Positions 7,143-16,403 of a stretch of 64,000 nucleotides of DNA are shown here, one piece after another; within the stretch, counting starts at the first letter, position 1; each line of letters begins with the position of its first letter. The DNA comes from JALYOC01 sp036675345 (GTDB lineage Bacteria > Myxococcota > Myxococcia > Myxococcales > Myxococcaceae), in contig JAKFFE010000020.1 in the NCBI GenBank assembly GCA_036675345.1, positions 1 through 64,000 on the forward strand, read 5' to 3'. Made by a program: the position numbers and the translations under genes. The notes under the pieces were generated by a model, which had not been told where the DNA came from, searched no databases, and saw only the letters and a list, made by a program, of their open reading frames with translations.

Positions 7143-8873
7143 ATGACGATCCGCCCGACCGACGCGCAGCGCCCGCTTCCGACGACGCCGGCGGCCGCAT
7201 CCTCCGAGCGCGTGGCTCCGCCGACCGCCAGCGTTCCTGCCGCCGCTCCGTCCACCTTCGACGCCTCGCGCGCTCCGGCGAACCATGTTGCGACCACGCA
7301 CGTCGCGCTGCCCTCGCTGGAGATCGGCGATGCGGACGTCCCGCCGGTGGGTCCCTTCCCTCCCGGTCCTCGCGGCCACGGCGGCAAGCCGATCACCGTC
7401 ACCGCCACGCCGAACCTGCCGATCCCCGACCAGCAGTCGGTGACCTCCACGCTGACGATTGAAGAACAGTACGACCTGGACACGCTCAAGCTCAGCCTCG
7501 ACCTCGGCCACAGCTACCGCGGAGATCTGGTGGTCAAGCTCACCAGCCCGTCCGGAAAGACGGAGATCGTCTCCAGCCGCGAGGGTGGCTCGGCGGATGA
7601 TCTGGTGGGCTCCTTCGACCTCTCCGCCTTCAAGGGCGAGAAGACGCAGGGCACCTGGACGCTGACCGTGGAGGACGCGGCGCGGCTGGACACCGGCACG
7701 CTGCGCGGCTGGGGGCTGGAGATCACCACCGTCTCCAACCCCGAGCCGGCGAAGTCGGTGGAGCTGCCGACGGTCGGGCTGGGCGAGATCAAGGACCGCT
7801 ACACCGCCGAGGTCCACGGCAAAAACGGGTTCGTCTACACCACCACCTGGGGCAACCGGGGCAAGAGCGGCGACACCATCAACATCTGGGACACCAAATC
7901 AGGTGCGCCCAGGGCGATCGGCGCGATCACCATCCCCGGCGCCGGCACCATCGGCGACGTGCAGGTCTCCGACGACGGCAAGCTGCTGACGGCCTGCACT
8001 GAGCGCGGCCAGTTCCTCACCTACGACCTCTCCGACCCCGCGAACCCCAAGCACCTGGGCACCTTCCAGTCCCCGTCGAATCGCGGCGAGGTCCATACCG
8101 CGGAGCTGGCGCGGGTGGACGGGAAGCTCTACGGATTCCTCTCCAACATCTACGCGCGCCCGCCGAAGCTGGTGACGGTGGACCTGTCCGACCCGGCCAA
8201 GCCGCGCGAGGTCAACGTGCAGGAGGTGGGCAGCCCGTACCAGCACGACGTCCACGTGAAGAACGGCCTGCTCTTCGCCGCCGGCTGGGACCAGGGCATG
8301 ACCATCTACGACATCGGCGGTGGCGGGAAGGGCGGCACGCCGGAGAACCCGGTGAAGATCAGCACGTACGCGACCAAGAACGGCAACGTGCACAACATCG
8401 ACACCTACCAGGATCCGCTCTCAGGGAAGACCTTCGCCTTCATCGGCGAAGAGGTCCCCGGCAGCATCGGCAAGTCCTCGCAAGGCGACATCCACGTGGT
8501 GGACATCACCGACCCCAGCGCTCCGAAGGAGGTCGCCTTCTTCCACGTCGCGGGCGCCGGCACCCATAACTTCTCGCTCGATGCGGAGAAGGGGATCCTC
8601 TACGCGGCCTATTACAACGGCGGCGTGCGGGCGCTGGACATCCGCGGGGATCTCTCGCACGGCCACGGCGACGAGGTGACGGCGGATGGCCGGATCGACA
8701 TGAGCAAGCAGGGCCGGGAGGTCGGCCACGCGCTGCTCGGCAAGCCGGGCGAGAACTATGTGTGGGGCGTGCACCTGATGGACGGGATGCTCTACGCCTC
8801 CGACATGCTCAACGGGGTGTGGAAGCTGGACCCGTCGGTGATCAAGCTGCCGCCTCCGAAGCACGAGCACTGA
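7143..8873 (+). CDS. Proprotein-convertase P domain plus LVIVD-repeat protein
   Basis: 576 residues. There is no classical signal peptide; the first 80 residues are Pro/Ala/Thr-rich. Residues about 85-200 match the subtilisin-like convertase P/Homo B domain: IPDQQSVTSTLTI, LGHSYRGDLVVKLTSPSGKTEIV and GTWTLTVEDAARLDTGTLRGWGLEI. The rest contains LVIVD-type repeats predicted to form a beta-propeller (LVTVDLSDPAKPREV, IHVVDITDPSAPKEVAFF, ALDIRGDLSHGHGDEV) with several HD/HN pairs (QHDVHV, VHNIDTY, GTHNFSL). It is probably a surface or secreted binding protein, and no peptidase domain is present. The start ATG at 7143 follows a purine-rich stretch. It stands alone, convergent with the kinase gene. 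Confidence 0.88.
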   Translation: MTIRPTDAQRPLPTTPAAASSERVAPPTASVPAAAPSTFDASRAPANHVATTHVALPSLEIGDADVPPVGPFPPGPRGHGGKPITVTATPNLPIPDQQSVTSTLTIEEQYDLDTLKLSLDLGHSYRGDLVVKLTSPSGKTEIVSSREGGSADDLVGSFDLSAFKGEKTQGTWTLTVEDAARLDTGTLRGWGLEITTVSNPEPAKSVELPTVGLGEIKDRYTAEVHGKNGFVYTTTWGNRGKSGDTINIWDTKSGAPRAIGAITIPGAGTIGDVQVSDDGKLLTACTERGQFLTYDLSDPANPKHLGTFQSPSNRGEVHTAELARVDGKLYGFLSNIYARPPKLVTVDLSDPAKPREVNVQEVGSPYQHDVHVKNGLLFAAGWDQGMTIYDIGGGGKGGTPENPVKISTYATKNGNVHNIDTYQDPLSGKTFAFIGEEVPGSIGKSSQGDIHVVDITDPSAPKEVAFFHVAGAGTHNFSLDAEKGILYAAYYNGGVRALDIRGDLSHGHGDEVTADGRIDMSKQGREVGHALLGKPGENYVWGVHLMDGMLYASDMLNGVWKLDPSVIKLPPPKHEH

Positions 8874-8938
8874 GGCTGACCGGGGCGGAACGGGCTTGGG
8901 CTCAGCCGGCCTGGCCGGCCACACTGCCGATAGCACCC

Positions 8939-10513
8939 CTACACCCGCATCAAGGCAGCCAGCGCCTCCTCCGCCGATTGGAAGCGATCCGCGCGGCGTG
9001 CGGCGGTGAGCCGCTTCAAGAAGCGGACGAACGGCTTGGAAGCGCGGAGGGTGGAGGGCAAGGCGATGGCGCCGTTGGGCTGCATCAGGTCCGAGGGAGC
9101 GGCCCCGGTGAGCAGGCAGACCAGGGTGGTCCCCAGTGAGTACAGGTCGGTCGTGGGATCCACCTGGCCGGCCAGCTGCTCCGGCGCCATGAACCCCACG
9201 GTCCCCACCAGCGTCCCCTGGTTCACCGTCCGCTCCACGTCCCGGGAGGCGCCGAAGTCCACCACGTGGATCCGTCCCTGGACGTCCTCCACCAGGTTCG
9301 AGGGCTTGATGTCCCGGTGGAGGACGCGCGGGGTCCGGCTGTGGAGGTAGGCCAGCACCTCCAGCACATCGCGCGCCACCGCGGCCACCCTCGGCTCCGG
9401 GAATGGTCCGCTCGTCAGCAGCTGGTCCAGCGGAGCGCCCTCCACGCAGGCCATCGCCAGATAGCAGCGCAGCGCCGGTCCGTTTCCTTCCCGGAAGGCG
9501 CGAAGGAACCTGGGAACCCGGAGGTGGCGCAGGCTCCCCAGCACCGCGGCCTCCCGGTCAAAGGCCTCCAGGGTCAAGGTGTCCGGGACGCTGGCGAACA
9601 GGAGCTCCTTGAGCACCGCGTGCGAACCGTCGGGCGCCCGGGCCAGGTAGGTGCGTGAGTAGGCGCGCTGCCCAAGCAACTTCAGGATCCGGAACCCGCC
9701 GGCGGTCGCGGTGGCGCCGCACTGGCTGCAGCGGTTGGAGACCAGCGGCGCCTCGCAGGCCACGCAGCAGCCTGCACCACCCTCGACGGTGGGCAACACG
9801 AGAGGCGCTGGCGCCTCTGGAGGCGGCGAACGGAGTTGCACCGTGATGGGCGCCTGGGGTGCGGCCTGCAGCAGCACGGGAACCGCCAGTTGGGGGCTGG
9901 CGACCTGGCTCACGAAGGAGAGGAAGGAGAACTCCACCAGCGCGGCGGCGGCGCCCAGCCCCACCTCTGCGGCGAGGACCTCGGGACTCCACCCACCCTG
10001 CTGCCAGCGGAACGCCAGCAGAAAGCCCATCCACAGCAGGGCGGTGGTCGAGGCCAGGAGAATCCAGCCGCGGCCCAGCAGGGGGCTGGAGCGCCACAGC
10101 TCCTCCAGCAGCAACCGGGCCTCGCCCCACAGGTGGTCCGGCTGGAGATCGCGAGCAGTCGCCTGGCCGATCCGGCGCTCAGCGGCGCGTGTGGTCAGCC
10201 ACAGGGCGGTGAGGACTGCCAGGGCTGCATACAGCAGCAGCCGATTGAGATCCGGACCCAGCACGTAGTCCACCCGGGTGTTCAGCCTCCCGTCGGATCG
10301 CAGGCGTGCCATCACCGCGACCAGCACGCCCCCCACCTCGAGGATGAAGGTGACCACGCCGATCACGGTCACCCACCGCCCCACCCTGGAGGAGAGGGCG
10401 CGCGCCGTCCCGCCCGCTGGCGCCTCGATCGCCCGGTGGCACCGGGGACAGCGCCCATCCGCCTGGGACAGGTGCAGCAACGAGCAGTGGGGGCACGCAA
10501 GCCGGGCAGTCAT
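8939..10513 (-). CDS. Membrane Ser/Thr protein kinase with two zinc ribbons
   Basis: 524 residues. A zinc ribbon opens the protein (C7-x2-C10, C22-x2-C25). Hydrophobic helices at about 47-68, 92-107, 149-169 and 183-203 place it in the membrane. A second ribbon (C250-x2-C253, C262-x2-C265) precedes a C-terminal kinase domain (about 274-522). The kinase has ATP-anchoring Lys302, HRDIKPSN at 399-406, DFG at 419-421 and APEQ at 443-446, so catalysis looks intact. The nucleotide loop is G-x4-S rather than the usual G-x-G-x2-G. The order (membrane part before kinase) is the reverse of PknB-type kinases. It is divergent from the membrane protein gene at 10559, with only 45 bp between them, so shared regulation is plausible. 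Confidence 0.9.
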   Translation of the reverse strand: MTARLACPHCSLLHLSQADGRCPRCHRAIEAPAGGTARALSSRVGRWVTVIGVVTFILEVGGVLVAVMARLRSDGRLNTRVDYVLGPDLNRLLLYAALAVLTALWLTTRAAERRIGQATARDLQPDHLWGEARLLLEELWRSSPLLGRGWILLASTTALLWMGFLLAFRWQQGGWSPEVLAAEVGLGAAAALVEFSFLSFVSQVASPQLAVPVLLQAAPQAPITVQLRSPPPEAPAPLVLPTVEGGAGCCVACEAPLVSNRCSQCGATATAGGFRILKLLGQRAYSRTYLARAPDGSHAVLKELLFASVPDTLTLEAFDREAAVLGSLRHLRVPRFLRAFREGNGPALRCYLAMACVEGAPLDQLLTSGPFPEPRVAAVARDVLEVLAYLHSRTPRVLHRDIKPSNLVEDVQGRIHVVDFGASRDVERTVNQGTLVGTVGFMAPEQLAGQVDPTTDLYSLGTTLVCLLTGAAPSDLMQPNGAIALPSTLRASKPFVRFLKRLTAARRADRFQSAEEALAALMRV

Positions 10514-10529
10514 GGGCGGAAGGGCCCGT

Positions 10530-10535
10530 TATACT
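10530..10535 (+). promoter_or_regulatory. Possible -10 element (TATACT)
   Basis: TATACT lies in the 45-bp gap between divergent genes, 24 bases before the GTG start at 10559. A GGGGGG ribosome-binding run follows. No convincing -35 hexamer is visible. Confidence 0.3.
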
Positions 10536-10558
10536 GCGGCTCAGATCAGGGGGGTCGC

Positions 10559-12556
10559 GTGCAATTCAATTGGCAGGTCCCGCCACTCGGGCATCAGGTC
10601 GAGCTGCGCCTGGGGGGTGGTGGCAGGGAAGAGGTGATCGTCGATGGCTTCTCGGTGTCGACCAGCTTCTCCAATGATCCCCGTTCGGAACACCTGCTGC
10701 CCATCGAAGGGGTCGACGTCCGGATCATCATCAGCCGGAACGGGGTGGTGCCCTCGGTGGAGCTGACGGTGGATGGATTGCCCCTGGCGGCGGAACCCTC
10801 CGCGCCGCCCGCTCCACCGCGGGTGACCTATGTGGCCGCGCCCGCCTCGGCGCCCACCCCGCCGCAGCAGATGTCGTTCGCCTCCCTGTTGGTGATGGGG
10901 TTCGCCGGGCTGGGCGGGGTCCTCGCCAGTCGGTTCTTCGGGGCAATGCTATTCATCCCGACGCTGGTCGGGATCGGCGCCTTCGGGATCCTGAAGCGGA
11001 ACGTGCACGGCCCGGGTGCGCCGTACATCACCGCCGCCGCCCTGATCTGGGGACACCTCTGCTGGATTGCGGTCGGCATCTTCGTCGTCGGCAAGGACGC
11101 GTGGTTGGAGTGGGTCATCCTGTTCGGCCTGGGCGGCGCCGCCGCCCTGCTGCTGGCCCGGCCCTCATGGACCTTGGCGGCGCTGCTGGTGGCGGCCGAA
11201 GGGTACCTGCTGTACGCGAACGTGGAGATCTACCGGGAGACGGGCGGTTCCCAGATGCGGGCCGCGATCGCCCTCCATGTGATCCTGCGCCTGGCAGCGA
11301 TCGTGGCGCTGATGGTCGGCGCCTGGAGCAGCAGATCCGGGGAGGAGGCGGTGCCACAGCCCGAGGGGCCCCCCTTCATCCCAGAGCCTCCCGTCGCCAT
11401 CTCGCGGCCTCCCACCGCCGCGGCTCGAACTTCAGCGCCCCCCCCTCCCCCTCCCATCAGACCGCCGCCGCGCTCGCGCCCCGCGCCGGTGGCCTCAGCA
11501 TCGCGTCCGGCCAGCCAGCGCTGGAGCGTCAACTCGAAGCTGGCCCCCGGCATCGTGATCGGACTGGTCTCCGCGGTGGCCGTCTTCGCCGGCCTCTACC
11601 GGCCCCGCTCCTCCTCAAAGCCGGTGGTGATCACTGGCTCCACCGTGAAGGGTTCGGTGCTCCTGGCCCAGCGCGACGAGTTCCACCGGGTGACCGTCAC
11701 GGTCGGCGAGCAGCGGGTGGAGCTGGACGAGAGAGGCCACTTCGTGGCGCGCGACGTCCCCCAGGGGACCCACCAGATCCGGGTCTCGGAGCTGGCCACC
11801 CTGGAGGGGGAGGCCAGCGCGGAGGTGGTGGTCTCCGGCGAGCCAGAGGAGGAGGTGCTCGCGCCCTCCTTGAGTTTGACCCCGGTGGCGAAGGTGAAGG
11901 GGCGGCTGCTGATTGAGGACGCCTTCGGGGGCCCGGCCCGCCCGGTGAGGGGCGCGAGGCTGATGGTCGCCTCCACCCGTCTGGAGACCCGCACCGATGC
12001 CCAGGGTGGGTTCGAGCTGGAGGTCCCGCCAGGCCCCGCGCAGTTCCAGGCAGTGGTGGAGGGCCATCCGCCCCTGGAGAAGCAGCTGGAGCTGCGCTGG
12101 GCCCCGGCGCTGCTGGACTTCCCCACGCTGCCACCGGTGACCAACACGCGCTGCACCCCCTCCGCCGCCCGTCAGGGAGAGGGTTCGCGGGACCTGGTCG
12201 GGGCCGGCCAACCCAAGCCAGATGGGAAGGGGGACTATGTCCTCCGGCTGGTTCCTTGCCGGGACGGAGTCATCCAGCGGATCCAGGTGCTGGAGCGCGC
12301 CGAGACCTGGACCCGGTGGGACAGCACCCCGGGCCTCTACGGGGCCCTGGGCGTCGCCGCGCAGCGAACCCCGGACACCACGCTCAACGACGGTGTGCAG
12401 CTGGCGGTGCCGGTCTCCACCGGAGACGTCCTGGCCATCCACCTTGCCCGGAAGCCCGCCCCCAACGCCGAGCTGGAGCTGCTGCTCGAGTACGACGATC
12501 AGTCGGTGGATCGTGTTCCGCTCCCTCCGCCGGTCTCCGCCCACGACCCGTTCTGA
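10559..12556 (+). CDS. Large membrane protein with PEGA/carboxypeptidase-like beta domains
   Basis: 665 residues from GTG 10559, chosen for the AGGGGGG site just upstream and because upstream codons overlap the divergent kinase. An N-terminal beta-rich cytoplasmic part (residues 1-80) precedes a cluster of about five or six membrane helices (about 100-260). A Pro-rich linker with PPPPPPIRPPPRSRP follows, then one more helix (IVIGLVSAVAVFAGLY). After it come repeated beta modules like VKGSVLLAQRDEFHRVTVTVGE and VKGRLLIEDAFGGPARPVRGARL, which resemble carboxypeptidase-regulatory or PEGA-type domains on the outer face. I do not recognise an enzyme. Being divergent from a membrane kinase, it may be a partner or target. 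Confidence 0.75.
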   Translation: MQFNWQVPPLGHQVELRLGGGGREEVIVDGFSVSTSFSNDPRSEHLLPIEGVDVRIIISRNGVVPSVELTVDGLPLAAEPSAPPAPPRVTYVAAPASAPTPPQQMSFASLLVMGFAGLGGVLASRFFGAMLFIPTLVGIGAFGILKRNVHGPGAPYITAAALIWGHLCWIAVGIFVVGKDAWLEWVILFGLGGAAALLLARPSWTLAALLVAAEGYLLYANVEIYRETGGSQMRAAIALHVILRLAAIVALMVGAWSSRSGEEAVPQPEGPPFIPEPPVAISRPPTAAARTSAPPPPPPIRPPPRSRPAPVASASRPASQRWSVNSKLAPGIVIGLVSAVAVFAGLYRPRSSSKPVVITGSTVKGSVLLAQRDEFHRVTVTVGEQRVELDERGHFVARDVPQGTHQIRVSELATLEGEASAEVVVSGEPEEEVLAPSLSLTPVAKVKGRLLIEDAFGGPARPVRGARLMVASTRLETRTDAQGGFELEVPPGPAQFQAVVEGHPPLEKQLELRWAPALLDFPTLPPVTNTRCTPSAARQGEGSRDLVGAGQPKPDGKGDYVLRLVPCRDGVIQRIQVLERAETWTRWDSTPGLYGALGVAAQRTPDTTLNDGVQLAVPVSTGDVLAIHLARKPAPNAELELLLEYDDQSVDRVPLPPPVSAHDPF

Positions 12557-12737
12557 TGACGAGGACGTTGGCACTGCCCCGGCGGCGGCCAGCGCCGGGC
12601 TCTGGCTGAGAGGTCGGCCGGATGCAGTGGGTGGGTCGAATCAGGAAAGAGACACCGGATCGAACTGGTGCTGCCGTAGTCCCATCAGGGGCTGCTAGGC
12701 TGCGCGCGATGCAATTGACTCACTTGAGAGGACGTCG

Positions 12738-13082
12738 ATGACCACCGTGGAGTTGCTGGCGATCTACGGGCGGTTGCCCGACTTGCTTACCCAGGCCCAC
12801 TCCCAGAAGGAGAGCCGCGACGTGTACGCGGTGCTCCAGGAGCTGGAAGCCACCCAGGACGCGAAGGGTGAGCCCTACGTGCGGACCATGCCCGTTCGCA
12901 GCCCGCCGGTGGCCTGCTCCTCCGAACAGCACAAGGTGGCCTCGATGCAGCATCGGATCGTGGTGCCCGCCTCCAAGCAGGCGGCGACCCTGTCGGAGCT
13001 CGACCTGCACGAGGCGCGCGCCCACGGCGCCGCGCTTCCGGCCGAGGTCGCGGAGCTGCTTCGCCAGCTCGCTGGCCGCTGA
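12738..13082 (+). CDS. Small conserved hypothetical protein
   Basis: 114 residues, soluble, no signal peptide. It begins MTTVELLAIYGRLPDLLTQAHSQ and ends with AALPAEVAELLRQLAGR. Both ends look helical and the middle has two isolated Cys-Ser and His-Arg patches (VACSSEQHKVASMQHRIVVP). No family is recognised. A GAGAGGA ribosome-binding site precedes the ATG. A 10-codon open frame from ATG 12709 ends at a TGA overlapping this start (ATGA), so translation could be coupled. It is convergent with the SUKH-domain gene. Confidence 0.65.
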   Translation: MTTVELLAIYGRLPDLLTQAHSQKESRDVYAVLQELEATQDAKGEPYVRTMPVRSPPVACSSEQHKVASMQHRIVVPASKQAATLSELDLHEARAHGAALPAEVAELLRQLAGR

Positions 13083-13191
13083 AGCCATTCCGGGGCTGAG
13101 GGTGCCTGGCCGCGCCCTCCCCTGCGCGCGGGCCGTCCTGTGCCTTGCGGTGTCTCGCGAGCACAGGAACGGGTCCGCGTGGAGGCGAGGC

Positions 13192-14307
13192 CTACTTCTT
13201 CTTCGGCCGCTTCTTCCCCGGCTTGCCGGCCTGCTCCAGGCGTTCGACCAGCTTGGAGGCGACCCCGGCTTGCGGGAGGCGCTTCTTGATCACGTGGGTC
13301 TCCAGCTCCTTGATGAACGACTTGGCCTGCTCTTCCCCTTGCAGGAACTTGAAGACGCTGGCGTAGGCCTCCCGGGCTTCCTTCTCCTTCCCCAGGCACA
13401 ACAGCGAGACACCCCGGAGCGAAAACACGCTTGAGGCGCGCTCCTCACTCAGGTCCAGGCGCAGGAACATGTCGTTGAGGATCCGGTCCGTGGTCTTCAG
13501 CGCGCTCCGATAGTCCTTCAGGACCTCCAGCTGGTCGTTGGCGAGGTTGAGCGCGCAGAAGCCGGATCCCAGTCGCATGCCGCGATCGAAGTCCGCCAGC
13601 GAGTCGTCGAACCGCTTCAATTTGTGAAGGCAGATCCCCCGGATGTTGAGGGCGCGGCCTACCGGGTCCAGCACGTCCTCATGGATCTCGGACTTCTTCT
13701 TTCCCTCGAAGGGCTTCAGCCCCCGGTTCAGCAGAGACAGCCCCTTGCCTGGGTCCGTCCGGAACAGCTCTCTTGCCTTCTCTAGCGCCTGCTTCAACAC
13801 CAGCGCGTCCGGCTTCTTCGAGGGCTCGAGGAGCAGGTCGAGGAACGCCTCGAAGGTGGGTGCAAGCTGCTCGAAGTTGCCGGAGTCATGCGTCCACAGC
13901 GACACCGGCCCCTTGGGATCGTGGAGATCGATCGCCAGGAATTCGGACCCATCGAAGTCCTTTCCCTGCCTGAAGGTGGCGATCGGGACTGGCCGGGGCT
14001 TCTTGCTGCGCGTGGGGCGGTAGAAGTCCCGATCCCGGAACAGCACCGTGATCAGCGGCTCGCCCTTGTGCTCCCGGCCAAGCCCCGCGGCCTCCAGTTG
14101 CCAGTCCTGGGCCGGCGCGTCGAAGCGCACCGGCAACGCCCAGGCGGGATCGAAGCCGGGCAGGTTCGCCGCCTTCCACCCGTTCTTCTTCAGGTACGCA
14201 CCGCTGGTGATGAAGTTCCGGTAGGGCGGTGGAAGCCGCGCTCCGAAGATCCCTTCCAGGTGCGCCACGTCCAGCTTCCGGGGTTCGCCCTTCTTGTTCG
14301 ACGCCAT
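13192..14307 (-). CDS. SMI1/KNR4 (SUKH) family protein with TPR-like C-terminus
   Basis: 371 residues from ATG 14307. The N-terminal 180 residues fit the SMI1/KNR4 fold used by many immunity proteins: LEGIFGARLPPPYRNFITSGAYL, then ITVLFRDRDFYRPTRSK, FDGSEFLAIDLHD and SLWTHDSGNFEQLAPTFEAFLDLLL. The C-terminal half is helical with TPR-like pairs (ALNIRGICLHKLKRFDDSLADFDRGM and ASSVFSLRGVSLLCLGKEKEAREAY in part). It ends in a very Lys-rich tail (GKKRPKKK). No toxin gene is adjacent, so an immunity function is not supported here. It is divergent from the secreted TPR protein gene. Confidence 0.82.
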   Translation of the reverse strand: MASNKKGEPRKLDVAHLEGIFGARLPPPYRNFITSGAYLKKNGWKAANLPGFDPAWALPVRFDAPAQDWQLEAAGLGREHKGEPLITVLFRDRDFYRPTRSKKPRPVPIATFRQGKDFDGSEFLAIDLHDPKGPVSLWTHDSGNFEQLAPTFEAFLDLLLEPSKKPDALVLKQALEKARELFRTDPGKGLSLLNRGLKPFEGKKKSEIHEDVLDPVGRALNIRGICLHKLKRFDDSLADFDRGMRLGSGFCALNLANDQLEVLKDYRSALKTTDRILNDMFLRLDLSEERASSVFSLRGVSLLCLGKEKEAREAYASVFKFLQGEEQAKSFIKELETHVIKKRLPQAGVASKLVERLEQAGKPGKKRPKKK

Positions 14308-14404
14308 AGGGCCGCGGAAGCTATCCGCGGAGGCCCCGGTTCGGGCAGGGATTCCGTCCCCGCACCCGGACCCCGGTAGACTCCCGGGCCTCAGGGGAGG
14401 GCGA

Positions 14405-16339
14405 ATGCCACGGTGGATCGGCTGGAAGTGCATCGTGTGGGCGACACTGGTCTTCCTGCCAGCTACTGCGTTGGCGCAGCTGCGGCCTGGGTACTGTCGA
14501 GGGAAGCACCAGGACCTGGCGGCGCTGGACGCGAAGCTCTCCGACGCCGAGGTGAAGCAGGCGGTGGAGCGTGTCGCCCAGGTGTTCGAGAAGGCGGTGG
14601 ACCCGGCGGACCGGGCCAGGTTCCTCCAGAGGGTGCGCGGTCTTGCTCCCGACCGGCTCAGCGGCGTGGGGGTCACGCTGGTGAGCGCCGGCGTGCGGGA
14701 TCCGGGGTTGCTGTACGTGGCGGCGGCGGCCCGGCAGGCCCCGCTGGATCTGGTGGCGCTGGGAAATCTGGCCACCTTCGCGGTGCGGGAGCGCCGCGCC
14801 CGCGAGGACGGCGGCAAGCTGCTGAGGGCGGTGGTGGACCGCGCGCCGATGAGCGCGCCAGGGCTGGCGAACTACGCCGCCCAGGCCTTCGAGTGGGGCG
14901 ACTACCCCCGCGCCAAGGAGGCGTTCCAGAAGGCCCTGGTCCTGGAGCCGGCCTTCGACTCGGCGCACGCGGGCCTGGCATCCACCGCGCGCTGTCTGGG
15001 GGATGAGGTGCTGGCCGAGGCGGAGCTGGCGAAGCTGAGCCCCAAGCGCCTGGTGGCCGTGCGACGGGCGGTCCGTCCGGAGACGGTTCCCCCCAGGCCG
15101 CCGCCCGACCCGTCTGGAAAGCCCGCGCCCGCGGCACCCCGGATCGAGGGAGACAGCCCCGCCGACGACAAGGCGCGCGACGAACGCTACCGCAGCCAAA
15201 CGGTTCCGCCGCTGATCGGCGTGGTCCTGGGCGTGGGCCGTCGTCCCAGGATCCCGGTGATCCCCAGCAGCGCGGAGGTGACCCAGATGATGGAGCTCAA
15301 GCCGCAGCTCGCCGCGCTGGTCGCCTACGCGCAGCAGCGGCAGGAGGAGGAGCGCGCCAAGAGCAAGGACTTCGAGCGGGAGGCAATCGGCCACCAGTGG
15401 TTCGTCTACAGCCGCCACGACTGGACCCCTCGCCGCTTCGGTTCGATGAGCGACGCGGCGCTGATCCCGTTCAAGGGGCTGGACGAGCAGGAGCAGCGGG
15501 CCCGCCAGGCGCTGGCGCGGGAGCAGACCCACTGGCCCAGACAGAGCGACTACGACGCGCATTTGCTGGCCTGCGGCTCCGCGGGCGAAGCCCAGGTGGT
15601 CCCCTGCCAGAACGCCGCCACCCGGCAGTACTGCGCGGAGCTCAAGGGCGCGCACCAGGCGCAGTGGGACCGGCGCTACACCCTGTGGGCCTCCTTCACC
15701 ACCGCCTACCTCAAGGGCGCGAGCGAGCAATTCTACCGGATCACCGACGCCGCCTACGGCTGGCTGGATCAGGATGAATACCGCCGCTCGAACCACTACG
15801 CGAACCAGGAGCTGTGGGGCGTGGTGGCCAACCGCGGCGGCCAGTTGCTGGGGATCACCGAGACGGTGCCGGTGCAGATCCTCCTCACCGAGGATCCCTA
15901 CTGGTGCGCCCCGGAGAAGACGCACGTCCTCCCGGAGGCCGCGCCACCGAAGGTGGAGGCGGGCGGGTACTTCAACGACTTCTGCCAGGACTGGATGAAG
16001 GTGAACCTGGACGCCTATGTGGGCAGCCTCACGGTGGGTTGCGCCCAGGTCGAGCTGGAGCTGCGCGACGGGCCGCTGTTCGCGAAGTTCCAGTACGACT
16101 ACGCGTCCGAGTCCTTCACACTCTACGGTGGCGTGGGCGGCAAGTTGAAGGACGCCATCGACCTCGAGGCCCAGGCGTGGGTGACGGTCGGCCCCAACGG
16201 GGTGACCGACGTCGGCGTCGAGGCCACCGCCAAGGTGGCCGGCGCGCTGGAGGCCTCGGCGAAGTACACCGGCGAGACCGGGGGACACCTCCAGGTGGTG
16301 GCCGTGAACGAGACCGTCTTCGAGGCCACCTTCCCCTGA
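14405..16339 (+). CDS. Secreted TPR-containing hypothetical protein
   Basis: 644 residues. The start ATG 14405 follows GGGGAGGG and opens a Sec signal peptide (hydrophobic core then ATALAQ). Residues about 130-230 contain TPR-like helices (ANYAAQAFEWGDYPRAKEAFQKAL, AFDSAHAGLASTARCLGD). A Pro-rich linker follows near residue 230-260. The rest is unfamiliar, with several Cys (ACGS, VPCQNAATRQYC, DFCQDW, GCAQVE) suited to periplasmic disulfides. The last 90 residues alternate as beta strands (FTLYGGVGGKLKD, AWVTVGPNGVTDVGVEA). It is likely an exported envelope protein; the role is unknown. Confidence 0.82.
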   Translation: MPRWIGWKCIVWATLVFLPATALAQLRPGYCRGKHQDLAALDAKLSDAEVKQAVERVAQVFEKAVDPADRARFLQRVRGLAPDRLSGVGVTLVSAGVRDPGLLYVAAAARQAPLDLVALGNLATFAVRERRAREDGGKLLRAVVDRAPMSAPGLANYAAQAFEWGDYPRAKEAFQKALVLEPAFDSAHAGLASTARCLGDEVLAEAELAKLSPKRLVAVRRAVRPETVPPRPPPDPSGKPAPAAPRIEGDSPADDKARDERYRSQTVPPLIGVVLGVGRRPRIPVIPSSAEVTQMMELKPQLAALVAYAQQRQEEERAKSKDFEREAIGHQWFVYSRHDWTPRRFGSMSDAALIPFKGLDEQEQRARQALAREQTHWPRQSDYDAHLLACGSAGEAQVVPCQNAATRQYCAELKGAHQAQWDRRYTLWASFTTAYLKGASEQFYRITDAAYGWLDQDEYRRSNHYANQELWGVVANRGGQLLGITETVPVQILLTEDPYWCAPEKTHVLPEAAPPKVEAGGYFNDFCQDWMKVNLDAYVGSLTVGCAQVELELRDGPLFAKFQYDYASESFTLYGGVGGKLKDAIDLEAQAWVTVGPNGVTDVGVEATAKVAGALEASAKYTGETGGHLQVVAVNETVFEATFP

Positions 16340-16403
16340 GCACGGGGCTGCGCCTGACCGGCGTCAGGGACTCAATGCCGATGACCGAATCGCCCTCTCG
16401 GTC

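Noticed and set aside
9836..10558. N-terminal extension of the membrane protein to 9836
   Set aside because: The upstream part is antisense to the kinase gene and has no protein-like character; GTG 10559 follows a strong AGGGGGG site.
13192..14307. SUKH protein as an immunity gene of a toxin system
   Set aside because: No polymorphic toxin, nuclease or secretion gene lies next to it, so the immunity role is not supported here.
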